A stretch of DNA of 64,000 nucleotides from Megamerina dolium (Eukaryota > Arthropoda > Insecta > Diptera > Megamerinidae): NCBI GenBank assembly GCA_963854835.1, contig OY978529.1:33786055-33850054 (forward strand). The letters run 5' to 3'. Under the pieces are notes generated by a model that saw only the letters and a program-made list of their open reading frames with translations, was not told the DNA's origin and searched no databases. Each line of letters begins with the position of its first letter. The stretch's first letter is position 1. The position numbers and the translations under genes are program-made. Shown one piece after another: positions 46,742 through 59,620 of this stretch.

Positions 46742-48839
46742 CTAGCTATGAATAGTCCCATTATCTTGCCAATTATCTGGACTTCTGATAAGGCAATGTA
46801 AACTGACTAGTTCATTATTAGAAATTTCATACTCGTCCGTAAATTACGTAGTTTAGCATAAATTAGATGTCCTAAACCAACAGCATTCACATAAACTTTA
46901 ACTTATTTATTTTGACTTTTCGCAGTACTCATATTTTTTTAATTTGTATTTTGAGCAAAAAGGGTTCAGATGCTATATTTGTATAAATTCTTAAATATCT
47001 GACAGCACACATCGTTTGTGTCGAAAATGAACCTAGAATGAGTTTCATTTATATCAGTTGAAGTGTGTCCAATGTATGTACTTTCCATTTTCCACTTTCC
47101 ATTATAACTTCTTCAAATGCGCACTATCGATAAATTTAGCGTTGGCACCGAATTGTTCGTAATTTATACATAATCTGCCCATATATTTCAAATAAGCTTA
47201 TTTTCAAGGCAATCGACCAAATGTGTGAATTCAGTACTAAGGATTTGTGTGTACGTAAGTACTAAGGATTTGCAAAGGTTCTTCATAGTTACTACAGTTG
47301 CGGTGGTAATCTAGTCGGTCGATAATACCCCGTGGCAATATTTACCACTATGAGAACTAAACTATAAGTTATTGATGCCGCATAGTTCTAGTAAAGTCGA
47401 CTTTAAAAAGTGTATCGACTTTTTTGATAGATTTATCTGTATACAATTCGTTCAAAACTATTTTTAAAGTCGACTAGATTTTGATTATGACTACGTGCTA
47501 TAGATTTTTGATATTCAATTGTAAAACTACGATATTTATTACAACACATATGGTAAATATTTCCATAATGTCTTATCCCATTAGCCTCCTACTTTGATTA
47601 ATGACAATTTTAAATGTGTTCATATCTATGTACCGCCACCTTAAACTCGTTGTTATGTATGAGTACTCGGTTACGCTCAATCGCATAAATTAAATATAAC
47701 GAAAACAATAACAAAATTGCTCAAATTAAATCGACACATTGTAATAGAATGTGTTTGCGAAAGCAACAAGTATTTATCATAATATAAATAAATAAATAGA
47801 TAAATGAAAATAAATCCATTAAAATTCATAAACGAAAGAAACAATAACCAACAACAATAAGAAGAACCACACCAATCAATACACCACTACCATCACCACA
47901 ATTACGTACAGCAAATATTTGTGTAATGTTGGAATAGTTTCTATACAAATATTTAGAACAATACCACTACTACCATAATCAGCGACAACGCCGTCAACGA
48001 CGTCAACGGCCGTCAAATAGCACCCTCGACATCTATGTGTTTATTTAAATTCTAGCACTCGTAGTACATGTATACCACACATTTTATCCATCCATCCCTT
48101 TATAAAAAAAGCATACTTCTACTTACTACGTCTGACATCGCAACATTCGTAACATACCTACGTAACATTTTAAATGCGACTTTATTACATTAAAAGCATT
48201 TGTGCATTTACATTCGAGTACATCGAGTATTTAGAGCAGAACAACAATAATGACTCTCAATGTTAAAATGTAACGAATAGATACACGAGTACATACATTC
48301 ATACTCACTCGTACATGTACTTAGTGAGCAAATATGTCATCAATTGCGATGGTACATTGCATAAAATAATAACAACAGCAAAAAACAACAACAACGTTCT
48401 TTGTCATATGTAATATAACATAATAATGTAAAAGCATTGATGCCATCGTATGTAGGTATGAGGGACAAGAGATCATACCCAGACCAACGAGTAGCGATGA
48501 TGATAAGAAATCGATGTATTGTAACGAACTCGATATTCAATTGAAACAAGAGAAACTATAGGTAGGCAAATGATATGTATCACGCTTATCACTCCGGAAA
48601 TTTGCCAGCACACTTGCCATTCTGTAAGAATTCAATAAAAAGGAAGAAATTGTAGGTGGTAGTGGGGTTGATATATATCGGTTTTTTTCATTGTTATTGT
48701 AACTATATGCATCGGTCCATATAATTAAAATGCAGCAAATTTAAGATTACTAAATAGGTGACTATATATTTTGTAGCAAATACAAACATTAACATGAATA
48801 ACACAACTTTCTCCAGTAGACGAAATATACATTTCTGTA
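46742..48839. other. AT-rich spacer, no gene seen
   Basis: A tandem copy of AGTACTAAGGATTTG occurs at about 47233 and 47258. Inverted AAAGTCGACT phrases occur near 47395 and 47465. Nothing else recognised. Confidence 0.5.
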
Positions 48840-49875
48840 CGAATTTAGGGCGCTGATTTCAAATCCGGGTCAGATTGCATTTCGTCAATCCCTATTGATT
48901 TTTTCTCCTCAACATTTTTCTGAACATATTCACGCTCTATATCTCCTTCATTAACTCGGTTTGGTCGCATTTTGTGCCTTACCTAAACAAAATTCAGAAA
49001 GTTGAAATTAAAATGCTCATAATTGCTCCCAAATGGTTAAAATGTATGTCCGCGTTCCATTAATTTTGTCTCCTCAATACTTTTTCTGGACGTACTTATC
49101 CTTTATATATGTTCCTCAAAAGGCCCCTTACAAAATTACCGTTTTTTTAATAAATTTTATTCCCACAGCTCCTAGAGCGTCCATACGACTATATCATGCA
49201 TTTTTACTAACTAACATTTTTCCCGACCATACTTACCCTCTACTTTTACTCCTTAGGGTGGAAGCGCTACAAAATGAATTAAAAAACGGTTTTAAGTTAG
49301 CCCATAACCACAAAATTGCACAGCAATTGTCACTGGAGCGTTGAAATGTATGACCTATTACATTCGTTTTTCGTTTCCAACATTTCCGCCATACGCGGAA
49401 ATGTTTGCGGGGTTGCGGGGTTCGCCTATAATATTAATGGTTTTATAAAATTGATTATACCCGCTCGTAGGATACCCATATAGGAGTCCAAATATATTAC
49501 CGACCCATATTAATTTTTCACCCCAATATTTTTCTTGAACATATGCACCACTTATTTCCACTCCTCAGGCAGGCCCCTGACAAAATAAACTTAAAGGCAG
49601 CAGGAAATCGACAAATAATCACATAATGACCCAGCAATTGCCCATAAATCAGAGATATGTATGACCGAATGCAATTTATTCTGTTGTGTCAATATTTCCC
49701 CCATACATTTTTACCCTTTAATCGACAAATAATCACATAATGACCCAGCAATTACCCATAAATCAGAGATATGTGTGAGATATGTTTACCCTTTAATCAA
49801 GCTCACCTACAAAGTTGAAGTTTTTATAAAATTAGTTATAAACGCTCCCCAATAGTTGGTTATAGGGGATACGTG
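48840..49875 (+). repeat. Dispersed degenerate tandem repeat, array 7
   Basis: Several units: 'ttttctcctcaacatttttctgaacatat', 'ttccattaattttgtctcctcaatac', 'cgaccatacttaccctctacttttactccttagggtgg', 'ccgacccatattaatttttcaccccaata'. A recent-looking direct duplication lies at 49607-49790. Confidence 0.75.
49607..49790 (+). repeat. Near-perfect 55-bp direct repeat, 114 bp apart
   Basis: The block from AATCGACAAATAATCACATA to AAATCAGAGATATGT, starting near 49607, recurs from about 49721 with one difference (attgccc versus attaccc). It is much younger than the array around it. Confidence 0.9.
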
Positions 49876-52800
49876 GGGTTGGTCATACATTTCACCAGAC
49901 TAAGGGTAATTCTTGGGAAATCATGGAATTACTTGTTGATTTTCAAGTACTTTCAAGTTCATTTTGCTAGATATTTTACAGATGGCAACTTTTCCTTGCT
50001 CCGTTTTTCAACCAGGCTTTCTTTTTATGTGTTCTCCATTCCGGATTACTTACGTGATACCAGATTTTCTTCAATTAATGATTGATTTAATGCAAGCGGT
50101 ACATCTGCTATTGTACAACTTATATCTACCAGGATCGAAGCAACATTTTTACAGCAAAAAATTTCGATTATTGTCGACATTAATTTTAATTTTAGCGCAT
50201 CCATAAATTACCTTCTATATAAGTTTGCAATGGTCTGTAGATTTTCATCACCGAAAACATCATTCAGTGAAATTTTGAGTACCAAAAATAAATTGAGCAC
50301 CAACAAAAAACTTTCAGTTAAATATAGCACAAATAGAGAAATGAAAAGCAAAAGCAAAGGGCTGTCCTATAGGGAACGGATAGTTTCTCCAATACACCTT
50401 CTTTCCACTAATAGTTCGACCTTCTACTTCGCCGACTTTAATCACCGGGCCTCGAATGAAACGCCTTCCTGACTACAAAGTGCTCTTCCGTACACTCGAC
50501 GTAACGACCAAATCAAAACATTTCCTGGAATTTATTATATAGTTCAGAATTTTGAGTTCCAAAGGTAAAGATCATCCCAACTTAAAGAACTTTTCTACAC
50601 ATAATCAAGAAAAATTGCTAAATTATTTGAATATATTTTGTTTTGTTATCTTATTTCATTACACTTACTACAGTTTCTTATAGTTTTTCATAGATTTTTA
50701 TTTTTTATTGTTATTATCCTGCCTTTCTATGTGACTTTTCGAATTTATTTATATGGTTGTTGTTGTTTTTTTTTTTTTTTTTTTTTTTTTTTCAATAAAC
50801 TACTAACTACTTTAATCCTACTTCTCTTGTTGTTGTTCACCAACACCCTTGAATAATGTCCGCCGCTATTTTGTGGCAATAACAACTGGTATATTCAATG
50901 TGTTCTATATAGGAGGGTGACATTTTGAAATAAAAGTGTGAGCTATATAAATACCTAGTAACCCCTTAGGAAATTTTATTGTTTAATTTCTTTATGTCAA
51001 TCATCTGTCGGTGATTTCATAAATTTCTCTTGAACTAAAATTATGCAATATTGGTTGAAGTTTCACTTCGCTACTCGTTCGCTATTCATTCGCTACTCGT
51101 TCGCTATTCATTCGCTACTCATTCGCCTCTCGTTCGATTCTCATTCGATATACATATACACACTATAAATTCACTTTCAATATTCGTTCAATACTCGTTA
51201 AATACTCCAACGTGTTTAATTCAACCTGTCTTTATTTAGAACATGATTGAACCCATCGATTTCCTACTTGGTTGCTATGTCCGTATGTTTTATTTTATTA
51301 TTATACATTATATTGATGATGGTGTGTTAGCTACTGGTTTCTTTTTATTATTTCGTTGATGCTTTCTCTGCTGCTGCTATCAACCTGCATACTACATGTG
51401 TATGATTGAAAGTGTACCCACCATGTATATTGATATTTCCATTCGAACTAAATAGAGCACTTAACGGAAACTGCAAACAAATTATTGCACTTGCATACAC
51501 TTAAAGGATTACAAACGGATCATTGATGTGCTAATGCGACAGTATGAGTAAGGGTGTACGAGTGAGTATATGATGCACGGAATTTATAGTATTTGTGATG
51601 CATGTATGTAAGCATTGTTGGTGACTTTCATCCTCTCTATTATTATTGTTTTTGTTGTTGTTGTTGTTATTGTTATTATTATTATTGTCGTACTCATGGG
51701 CCAATGAATGAGTTACTTAATGGATTTGCTTTAAGTGCTGCATTGACATTTTGATAAATGCTTTGTAACAGATGCGACGCAACAATCCAATCCAATTCAG
51801 TACACATTGCTCGTTCGTGCTCATACTTCATCGGCTTTTATTAAATGTAGGTATACGTACGTTAGTATGTAGTCAGTGGTCTCATTTGTATACGTAGTGT
51901 AAGTATGATTATACGAATACACATAATCGTAAGCTATCTAGCTTAAGGAAATTTAATGATAAATAGTTGAGACTTTATTTTCCTTCCTCATCCTTTCTAC
52001 AAAAAAGTGTGCTTACACAAACAAACAAAAAATCAAAAGAAAAACAAAGTTTTAGATAATTCTATTCACATTTATCATAAATACGAAAATACAAATTTTT
52101 ATTTACTTAAAAGCAAAGTAGGATAGTGGAATTATGTAGAGGCGTGAATTTGGTTGCATTCATAATGATGCTTTAAAAATGTTTCGGAAGAGAAAATTGA
52201 ATCTAACTGAAATATTCATAATGATGGTAGGTAGGTGTTGTATATAAGAAGAAACTTTATAAAAGAAGCTGAAACATATTCAGTAAGACTATCTGCCAGT
52301 GATTCATTGGAATTTTAAGAGTAAGATTCATTTTACATGAAATTCTTCTCCCATTCGTATTGTAAAAGGATTAATGTCGATAGAAATTCCACCACAAAAA
52401 GCCAAAAAAATTCATAAGCAAAGTTACTATTACAATCGAAAATCCATTTATGCTACGTGTAGAGCTTTCGCCAGTCGTTTCTATTTTTCATATCCTGATT
52501 TTCCGGCGGAGATTTGTCCTTCATTTTTATCGATGTCCATCAACAAGTCGATTGTTGATTAAATCGGCAATACTGAAACTGAAGGGCAGGATATTGTTGC
52601 TAATTCTGAATGGAAGCAAGCAGGGCCTGTCCTTACTATCCATAATTTAGTGCGCATAACAGTGCAGGAAGAAACCCTCAGCCGGAATAAGCTGCGGAGC
52701 AGATGTTGTTTTCCAAAAGTTGAAAATTGTCGTACCATGTCCGTAAAAATTTTTCCTGGTGATGCGAGTTATGGGTTATGGGAGACGTGAATCGGATTAA

Positions 52801-52999
52801 CTTTATATAACCTTACATACTTACTTTATACTATGAGTAAAATTGCAAATATATTTTAATTAACGTTATCAGAGCCTTTTGCGATGAAATTATTGATTAT
52901 TGATTCATATTTTCTACAAATAATAATTATTTACGTTCAATTAGAATATGTATTAAAAAGAACTGAGTTTGCTTTCAGGTATGTTTTTTTTTTTCATTC
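49876..52999. other. AT-rich spacer, no gene seen
   Basis: Poly-T at 50766-50792, TTG/TTA repeats near 51650-51690, and an 11-bp minisatellite at 51060. The frames at 49873-50472 and 52374-52650 have no recognised domain and could be decayed element sequence. Confidence 0.45.
51060..51148. repeat. 11-bp minisatellite
   Basis: About eight units of TTCGCTA[C/T]TC[G/A], alternating so that pairs of units repeat every 22 bp. The open frame across it (51051-51239) results from the unit lacking stops. Confidence 0.9.
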
Positions 53000-53745
53000 A
53001 TTTTGCATGAGCAACCCTTTAAAAGGTAAAGATAGGGGGTAAGTATGTGAGTGAATGGAGGTCGGTCAAAAATGTTACTACTGGAATTGGTGGAAGCAGT
53101 AGGAGTGGCAGGAGCCCTCGTAAGGTGCGAAGATAGGCTGTATGTTTATTTTAGGAAAATACATTTGATTCCTCTAGATGTGATTACCGGAAAGTTATAT
53201 GGTTATTTGTAGATTTCCTACTGTGATTTTGCATTTATTTTAAGGATTGAAGATAGAGAATAACTAATAGGGGTTCGATTTACGTTTCACCTCTAGAAGC
53301 GCCAACAGTCCACAAAGGTTGTAAATTTTATGAGAATATCAATTTCTTATGAGATGCACCTAATGGGTAGAGATAGAGTGTAAGTATGTTGCAAAAAATG
53401 TTGAAGAGAAAAAATCAATGGGCTCGGTCTTACGTTTAACAACTCTTCAGGCGACTACAAGAAGCGAAGCGAGCATATTTAATACAAATATAAATTTCGT
53501 AGTGGAGCTCCTTTAAGAGGTGGATATAGAATATTTCATATGTTTCAAAAAATTGTTGAATAAAGAAAAATAATAAGGGTCGGTCACACATTTTATGGTG
53601 ACCGAATAATATGAAATATGATGAAAAACCACTTTCTGATCCAACTTTAGGGACGAAACTTCCAATTATGTAGTTTTTTATAAAATTGTATATTTCTAGC
53701 GAAAGCGCATTCAAAATTTTGCTTCCATACATTTGACGACCACCT
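53000..53745 (-). repeat. Dispersed degenerate tandem repeat, array 8 (inverted)
   Basis: The same phrases in reverse complement: 'aaagatagggggtaagtatg', 'ggaggtcggtcaaa', 'tctagatgtgatta', 'gggttcgatttacgtttcacctctagaagcg', 'aagggtcggtcacacattttatgg'. It is the only array in this orientation. Confidence 0.7.
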
Positions 53746-55442
53746 TAGTCAAACATATAATCGATTTAGCAATCGATAACTTTTATTTACGCCATTTTGT
53801 TTACACCACAAAATTCATTTTATTTACATAATAAACATAAATTAAATATTACTGTTATTGTTGTTTATGCTTCATATTTTATTTGTTTATTATTCTCTGC
53901 TCCTCATATTTTCATTTATTTGTTTTTCTTTTTTATAATTTCCATTACCAAAACCACCAGAACCAATTCAAAGTGGGAAAGCACAGATACTCAATGTACA
54001 TACAGTGGAGACTGTTTTGCGTAAAGTGAATATTCCCTTGTGGGTGCATACACATTGTATATCAACATAAACATAAACAATTAGTTTAATGGTTTATATT
54101 GGCCACATTCATATAGTTCCCAACTACCTACTCTTTATATTCGTTCTGCTAGTGTAAGTACCGAGTGTACACATAGAACAATCAAAAATTCCTTAACATG
54201 GACAAGAAATCATATTGAATATAAGTCGGCTGTCTGTTTAGAAAGAAACAGCAATAAAAAGGTAAAACTTTTCACATTATTAAGCGAATAAAAAAGTATG
54301 CAAATTTTTCTAAAACAAAATACGAACCATAAAAGGTCATTTGTGTGTACATCATTATAAAATCAAAAGGAAAACCACTTGAAACTAGAGACATAAAATA
54401 ATACGAGTAGTCCATATACGAGTACTTGTATAATAAAAACTTTTACTTTGTGGCCGAACTTTTTCGGTTGATAAAGAAAATATTTTCCAATTTATTTTTT
54501 TTTTTGTGCATTTTACCTCATACTAATTAAATACTATTGCTCTGGATAAAATGATCTAAATTAAATGATGATGACGATGATGATGATGATGGTCAGTCTT
54601 CTTATTCAGTCTCAAACTTACAATGTGACTTTTGAACTGTAACAAAATGTTAAAATAACTACCATTTTGTTGTAATTATTATTCACATTATTATTATTAA
54701 TGTTATTACAGCGGTTATTGTTGTTGTTTTTTTTTTGGTTGTTTTTAATGCTTAAATAACAAAATGTTGGTGCGTGTTTGACATTTAGTCAACCACATAC
54801 TAATTCATAAGCACCGTTTATTATGTACTCATAATACGAATATCGTGCGTAGGGTTGCCAGAAATTATGGGAAACAAATCGTCAGTAAAAAAAAGGATAA
54901 AAAATCGTCCTTTGTTGTTTTACAAAATATATCATAAATGTACTGCTAATATAAATTTCGCATAAATAAATTTCCTCAAATGTTAATTTTATTATGACCT
55001 CCCGTCACATTAATTAAGTATGGTAAATACACGTATTCCTCGTTATATTCACACGTTGCGTAAAAGTTGGCCGTAAAAAGAAAGGCGAATCACATTTTTT
55101 TTTTTCAAATATTCATTGGAAATGCATTCATTTATAATTTAAAAAGCCCGTTATAGCGAAATGTGTACAGAGTGGCCGTGTGCCGTGTATCAAATAGTAT
55201 TAGTTTCAGGGAAAAAGAAATTCAAGGTTCAATGAAAAGATCATATTCTTCACTCAAAGGAAATTCAATTATGTCAGCGTGTTTTGATAAGTCGTTGGCC
55301 CGTTAGACAAGGACTAATAACGTCTGGGAAGGTTTTGTTAGGCATTTAATGGAAGTAGAAAAGAGTCATCTACTATGGGTAATGTAAATTCGAGCAATTG
55401 AACCGTTAGAAGCGCCTGGAATTGTGTAACAGGAGAGATGTT
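53746..55442. other. AT-rich spacer, no gene seen
   Basis: (GAT)n at 54566-54591. The short frames have no domain. Confidence 0.5.
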
Positions 55443-55640
55443 ATGTTTCATGAGGATAACGCTAGGAGACATACGTCTATAGTGACTCACCAGAAACTCC
55501 GGTCGCTTGGTTAGCATGTTTTGAAGCAACCACCTTAGAGTCTGGACCTGACATCAAATAATTACCATCTTTTTTTGAATCATTGCAAACTTTTTTTGGT
55601 GATAAGAAATTGGTATAATATTGTGAACTATGATTAGTCG
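55443..55640 (+). pseudogene. Mariner transposase relic around the second and third Asp
   Basis: The frame starting at 55443 reads MFHEDNARRHTSIVTHQKLR (second catalytic Asp), a stop, HVLKQPP, a stop, then SLDLTSNNYHLFLNHC. That last part matches the PDLAPSDYHLF motif with the third Asp replaced by Asn. Sequence just upstream (about 55375-55440) may be a further decayed part. Terminal repeats not seen. Confidence 0.72.
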
Positions 55641-57227
55641 AGTTTTTCGCCGCTAGAGAGATGAATAATTACGAATTGATAATGATAAATTTCGCAATAA
55701 ATTATAAAACAAAATGGTGCTTAATTCATCCAAATTGGACATGTTAAAAAGAATCTTGAAGTTTTCTTTTTCCGCAAACCAATAATTTAATTACTAATAG
55801 TTTCATAATATATTGTTCTTATTTTGTCAAAAATGTCAATCGATAAAGTATCGAAAAATATTTGATTTCTTAACTTTTTTCATTTTTTTTTTTTTACTAC
55901 TAATGGAGCTAATGGAGCTCTTCGTCAGTTTTAAGGTTTGACTTTAACAAAATCTTATCACTTGCTCACATATGAAAACGAGTTTCAGAATTCAAATATT
56001 TGATTCATTTTGGTTCAATTTTATTACAAAAATTTTTTAAGTGTCTAAATGTCACCATGTTCCATATTTTAGTATGGGATAACTATGTCTTTCTATCAAA
56101 TTATTTTTTTAAACTTGACTAACTTTTACGTTTTGAAAAATAATTATGCCAGAAAATCACCCTTTTTTTTAATAATGAACTTATTAACTAGTTTTACAAA
56201 ATTTTCAATTTGAGCGAAATTTTTTTTTTTTTTTTTTTTACAAAAACTACGAATTTACGACAAAATCATCAATTATAAATTATTATAAATGCTTAAAAAC
56301 AAGGATTGCAAGAAACGAGATTCCAAATACAATAACAATTGGGATTTTTGATTCAATTAGCTTTTGAATTTGAATGAGATTTTTTCGTAAACTTTATCGT
56401 CAAAAGGACAAAAAGTTCTAATCTGGCAACCTGACGTATAGAATAGTACTTACATTTGAATCCTAATGGATTCGTGCGTGAATACATATCCTCGTGAATA
56501 AACGATGCAATGGCACGCGATATGTCACTCATCATATAGTACGTAATACTGAATTGTTTTAATATTAGAACGAGATACATACATACATATATGCATGCAC
56601 ATATGGACATGCATATATACCTTACATTTGTATGGACAGGTATAATCACATTGATGTTAATAATAATGATGATGACGTTGAATTAATGAACGAAGGTGAG
56701 CACTGACACTACGTTAAACATTAATATTACCATATAATACTTACTCGTACCATATCAGACTTGTAGTAGGTGTAGCATTCGTGTTGAGTAGCACTTTTGT
56801 AGTTACACAATCGAAAAGTCGAACAAAACAGAATGAAGTTGAATGAATAACAGATGGTTAAAGTGTTTAGTTCATCGCAAAGTTCATCACTGCTTTGTAT
56901 TAGAAAATACACAGTTGAATGTATACCGTTATTGGTAGTGTTGCATTGCATTACTGAGTACATGTTATGAGTACTTTCAGGGTGGCTAACTAAATTCTTG
57001 CAAAACAGTTAAGAAATACTTAATTCATTATTGATTCATTTTTATTTTACCTTTTTTTATTTTATTTTTTTTTTTAATCATTCCACATTCCACAACGATC
57101 AAATGATGTTTCGATTTGTATATATTTAACTGTAAATTCTCTAACCGCCCAATATTTATTTGCAACAAGAAAATCCATGCTATATAATTATGATTTTTAT
57201 GATAAAAAAAACACATTTTTTTCATAG
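55641..57227. other. AT-rich spacer, no gene seen
   Basis: Poly-T at 55882-55895, 56163-56170 and 56219-56239. Nothing else recognised. Confidence 0.5.
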
Positions 57228-58338
57228 GAAGCCAAAAATTAATTTATTCAAAGTATTTGCCCTCACTAGCTATATATTTTTCCCATCTCTTGGGCAATTT
57301 GTGTATACCATGCCAAAAGAATTCCTCACTTTTCGCGGCAAATCACTCGTCAAGCCATTTTCCGACATCTTCATACGAATCGAAGTGCTGTTCGGCGAGC
57401 GCGTGACACATCGACGAAAACAGGTGATAATCAGAAGGGGCCAGGTCTGGTGAATAAGCGGGATGAGGTAGCTTCTCCCAATTGAGTGTATCCAAGAAGT
57501 TTTGGACCAGTTTTGATGTGTGCGGTGGCCTTTTTTACCCAAAGCACGGCGCAATGTCACTAGTTGTTGGTGGTAGCGGTGAGCATTGACAGTTTCACCA
57601 GGTTTCAACAGCTCGTAGTAGATGACACCCTGCTGATCCCACCAAATGCACAGCAATGTCCTGTGTCCAAAGCGATTTAGTCTTGGAGAAGAAGTTGCTG
57701 GTTGGCCGGGATCGACCCACGATTTATATCGTTTACGATTCTCAAATCATATCTACTTTTCATCGCAAGTCACCACAAGATGCAGGAACGACTTTCTTTT
57801 TTGTCTAGCAAGCAAGATTTCGCATGTGTTTTGGCGTCGCTCCAACTGCCTATCGTTCAATTCATGGAACTGGCTTGTTGAGTAACACCTAACTGTTCGG
57901 CAAGCATTTTTTGCAATTGGGTGTCGTCCTCATCCAAAAGAGCCTGCAAATCATGGTCCTCAACTTTTCTGGGTCTATTTTCACGCTTCTTGTCACTCAA
58001 GTCAAAATGGCCTTCTTTGAACCGACAAAACCAGTTTCTGCAAGTGGTTTCCGATAGCGCGCTGTCTCCACAAGTATTCTATGCGACTCAGCAGCAGATT
58101 TCTTCAAATTGAAGCAAAAAAATAGAGCTTCCCGCATATGCTCTTTTTCTGGCATGAAACTAGACATGATTATACGAGGAAAAATGTATGTTGTTGTATG
58201 AAATCACTGATGATGTTTACTAATTGATGTAAACAGATGTCGAACTCATAAAAAAAGAGGATGCACAGTCGATAATATCTCAATATGCTCACTAACACCA
58301 TCTACGAGCAAACAGCGGATTTAAGCTTGTACACCTGG
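57228..58338 (-). mobile_element. Mos1-like (mauritiana-type) mariner, one inverted end seen
   Basis: The right end reads on the minus strand CCAGGTGTACAAGCTTAAAT (58319-58338), matching the mauritiana-subfamily mariner tip, next to a TA at 58339-58340. I could not find the other tip to the left of the transposase stop, so the 3' end is probably deleted. The left boundary is therefore approximate. Confidence 0.82.
57244..58167 (-). pseudogene. Mos1-like mariner transposase, inactivated
   Basis: Minus strand from ATG at 58167 (MSSFMPEKEHMREALF, KKSAAESHRILVE) to a stop at 57244 after KLPKRWEKYIASEGKYFE. The helix-turn-helix region is readable through frameshifts (FKEGHFDLSDK, LLDEDDTQLQKMLAEQLGVT). 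The first catalytic motif is VVTCDEK-stop-I instead of VTGDEKWI: Asp is kept, with Gly changed to Cys and Trp to a stop. MLCIWWDQQGVIYYELLKPG is intact. The segment bearing the second Asp (HDNAPSH) is deleted after RRALGKK, and the frame shifts. The third motif remains as YSPDLAPSDYHLFSSM. Dead by several independent lesions. Confidence 0.9.
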
Positions 58339-58339
58339 T

Positions 58340-59060
58340 AAGGAATTTTATCTTTAGAAGGACTTGTTTTTTACTAAAATAGTCGAAGTTCAATCTCCAA
58401 TTAATTGTTTTTTATCATATTTTACTAAGATAGATTTACTTAAGTCTTGATCAATTTTATTTCGAAAATTCACCTTTACTACAAATAATATAATTTTCCA
58501 GCACGCCCTAAATTTTTGAATTGAAAATACTCTATAATGGTACACAGCTGTTACCTTTAGCTCTCAAATCGACATGATATAGTAAGTGCACTTATAGTAA
58601 GGTGCACAATATAGCTTTAAGGTTTTGAGAACTTGCTAAAATGAATTCGATCAAAAATTAAATTCTGAAAGACTGTAACCATCATCTCTACCTCAATAAA
58701 GTTAGATTTTGAAAGACCCCCCAAAAAAGCAATCCGTTTCGTACGACGTAAATTTTTTTGTGTCTCATTTTCTAATATTTGGAGAAAGAAAATTAGTTAA
58801 AAGGCTTAAGACCAAATTCTGACGAATGCAATAGATGTCATAATATTATAAGTCGATGGAGTAACACATATATTCTTCTCAAGCCAATGAGATCGTTATT
58901 CTTCTTCTCTTCAATTCTATCTGGATGAAAAACAAAAGCTCTTGCTCTTGTCTATGGTTTCTGGAAATCCACCCAAAAGGTTGGATTTTAGAAGAAAAAT
59001 TACATCCTTTTCGTTTAACGAGAATTAATTTTGTGGTGCGAAATTTTATTGTGAAAAATG
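58340..59060. other. Spacer, nothing recognised
   Basis: AT-rich, no repeats or coding similarity seen. Confidence 0.5.
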
Positions 59061-59620
59061 TTCAAAGTATTGTCCGTCGCTAGCCGACTTGTTTTGAGGC
59101 AATCCATAAATCTTCCAGGCCGTGTGTCATCGATCGCCGCTATACGGCAGTTGGTTTAGGACTTGCCACTTGGGAATTTCTAAGTACGTTGTAACGGGCG
59201 CCGCAACATGTGGCCGAGCATTATCATGTATCCATATGTTGTTCGACGTTTTGGATTATCGTAATGTACACACTTTTCATCGTCAGTCGCAATTCGTTTT
59301 AGCAGTTGTTCACACATGAAAAAACTGCGTTCGACGTGTTTTGGCATAAGTTCATACAGACAAAATTTCCTACCTTTCGACCTTCATCGAGCCTTGGCTC
59401 CAAATCTTTATCTTCAAACTTTGGCGGCGCTCCGGGTCGTATTTCGTCTTCCAAATCAAAATTTGCCACTTTTAAATCGTGAAAACCACTTCTAACACGT
59501 TCGTTCAACTAAAGCATGGTCACCATAAACTTCCACTAGAATATGATGACTTTCGGCAGACTTTTTCTTCATATTGAAGTAGTGAAGTAAAACTCCCAGC
59601 AAAAACACATTATTCGGTAC
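59061..59620 (-). pseudogene. Mariner transposase, heavily deleted, related to the 5.2-kb copy
   Basis: Minus strand. The N-terminus GVLLHYFNMKKKSAESHHIL (about 59550-59610) closely resembles that of the mariner at 5.4 kb. After a stop comes a frame-shifted FDLEDEIRPGAPPKFEDKDLEPRLDE. A deletion then leads to RIATDDEKCVHYDNPKRR (first Asp motif, near 59265-59310). A second deletion leads directly to a decayed HDNARPHVA-like sequence and a short tail ending SDGQYFE at 59061. No inverted ends recognised. Probably a sister of the 5.2-kb family. Confidence 0.82.

Noticed and set aside
51051..51239. Open frame with regular RYSFAIHS-like repeats
   Set aside because: It is the translation of an 11-bp minisatellite without stop codons.
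52374..52650. Pair of overlapping plus-strand frames
   Set aside because: No motif in either frame; the neighbourhood shows no structure to support a gene.
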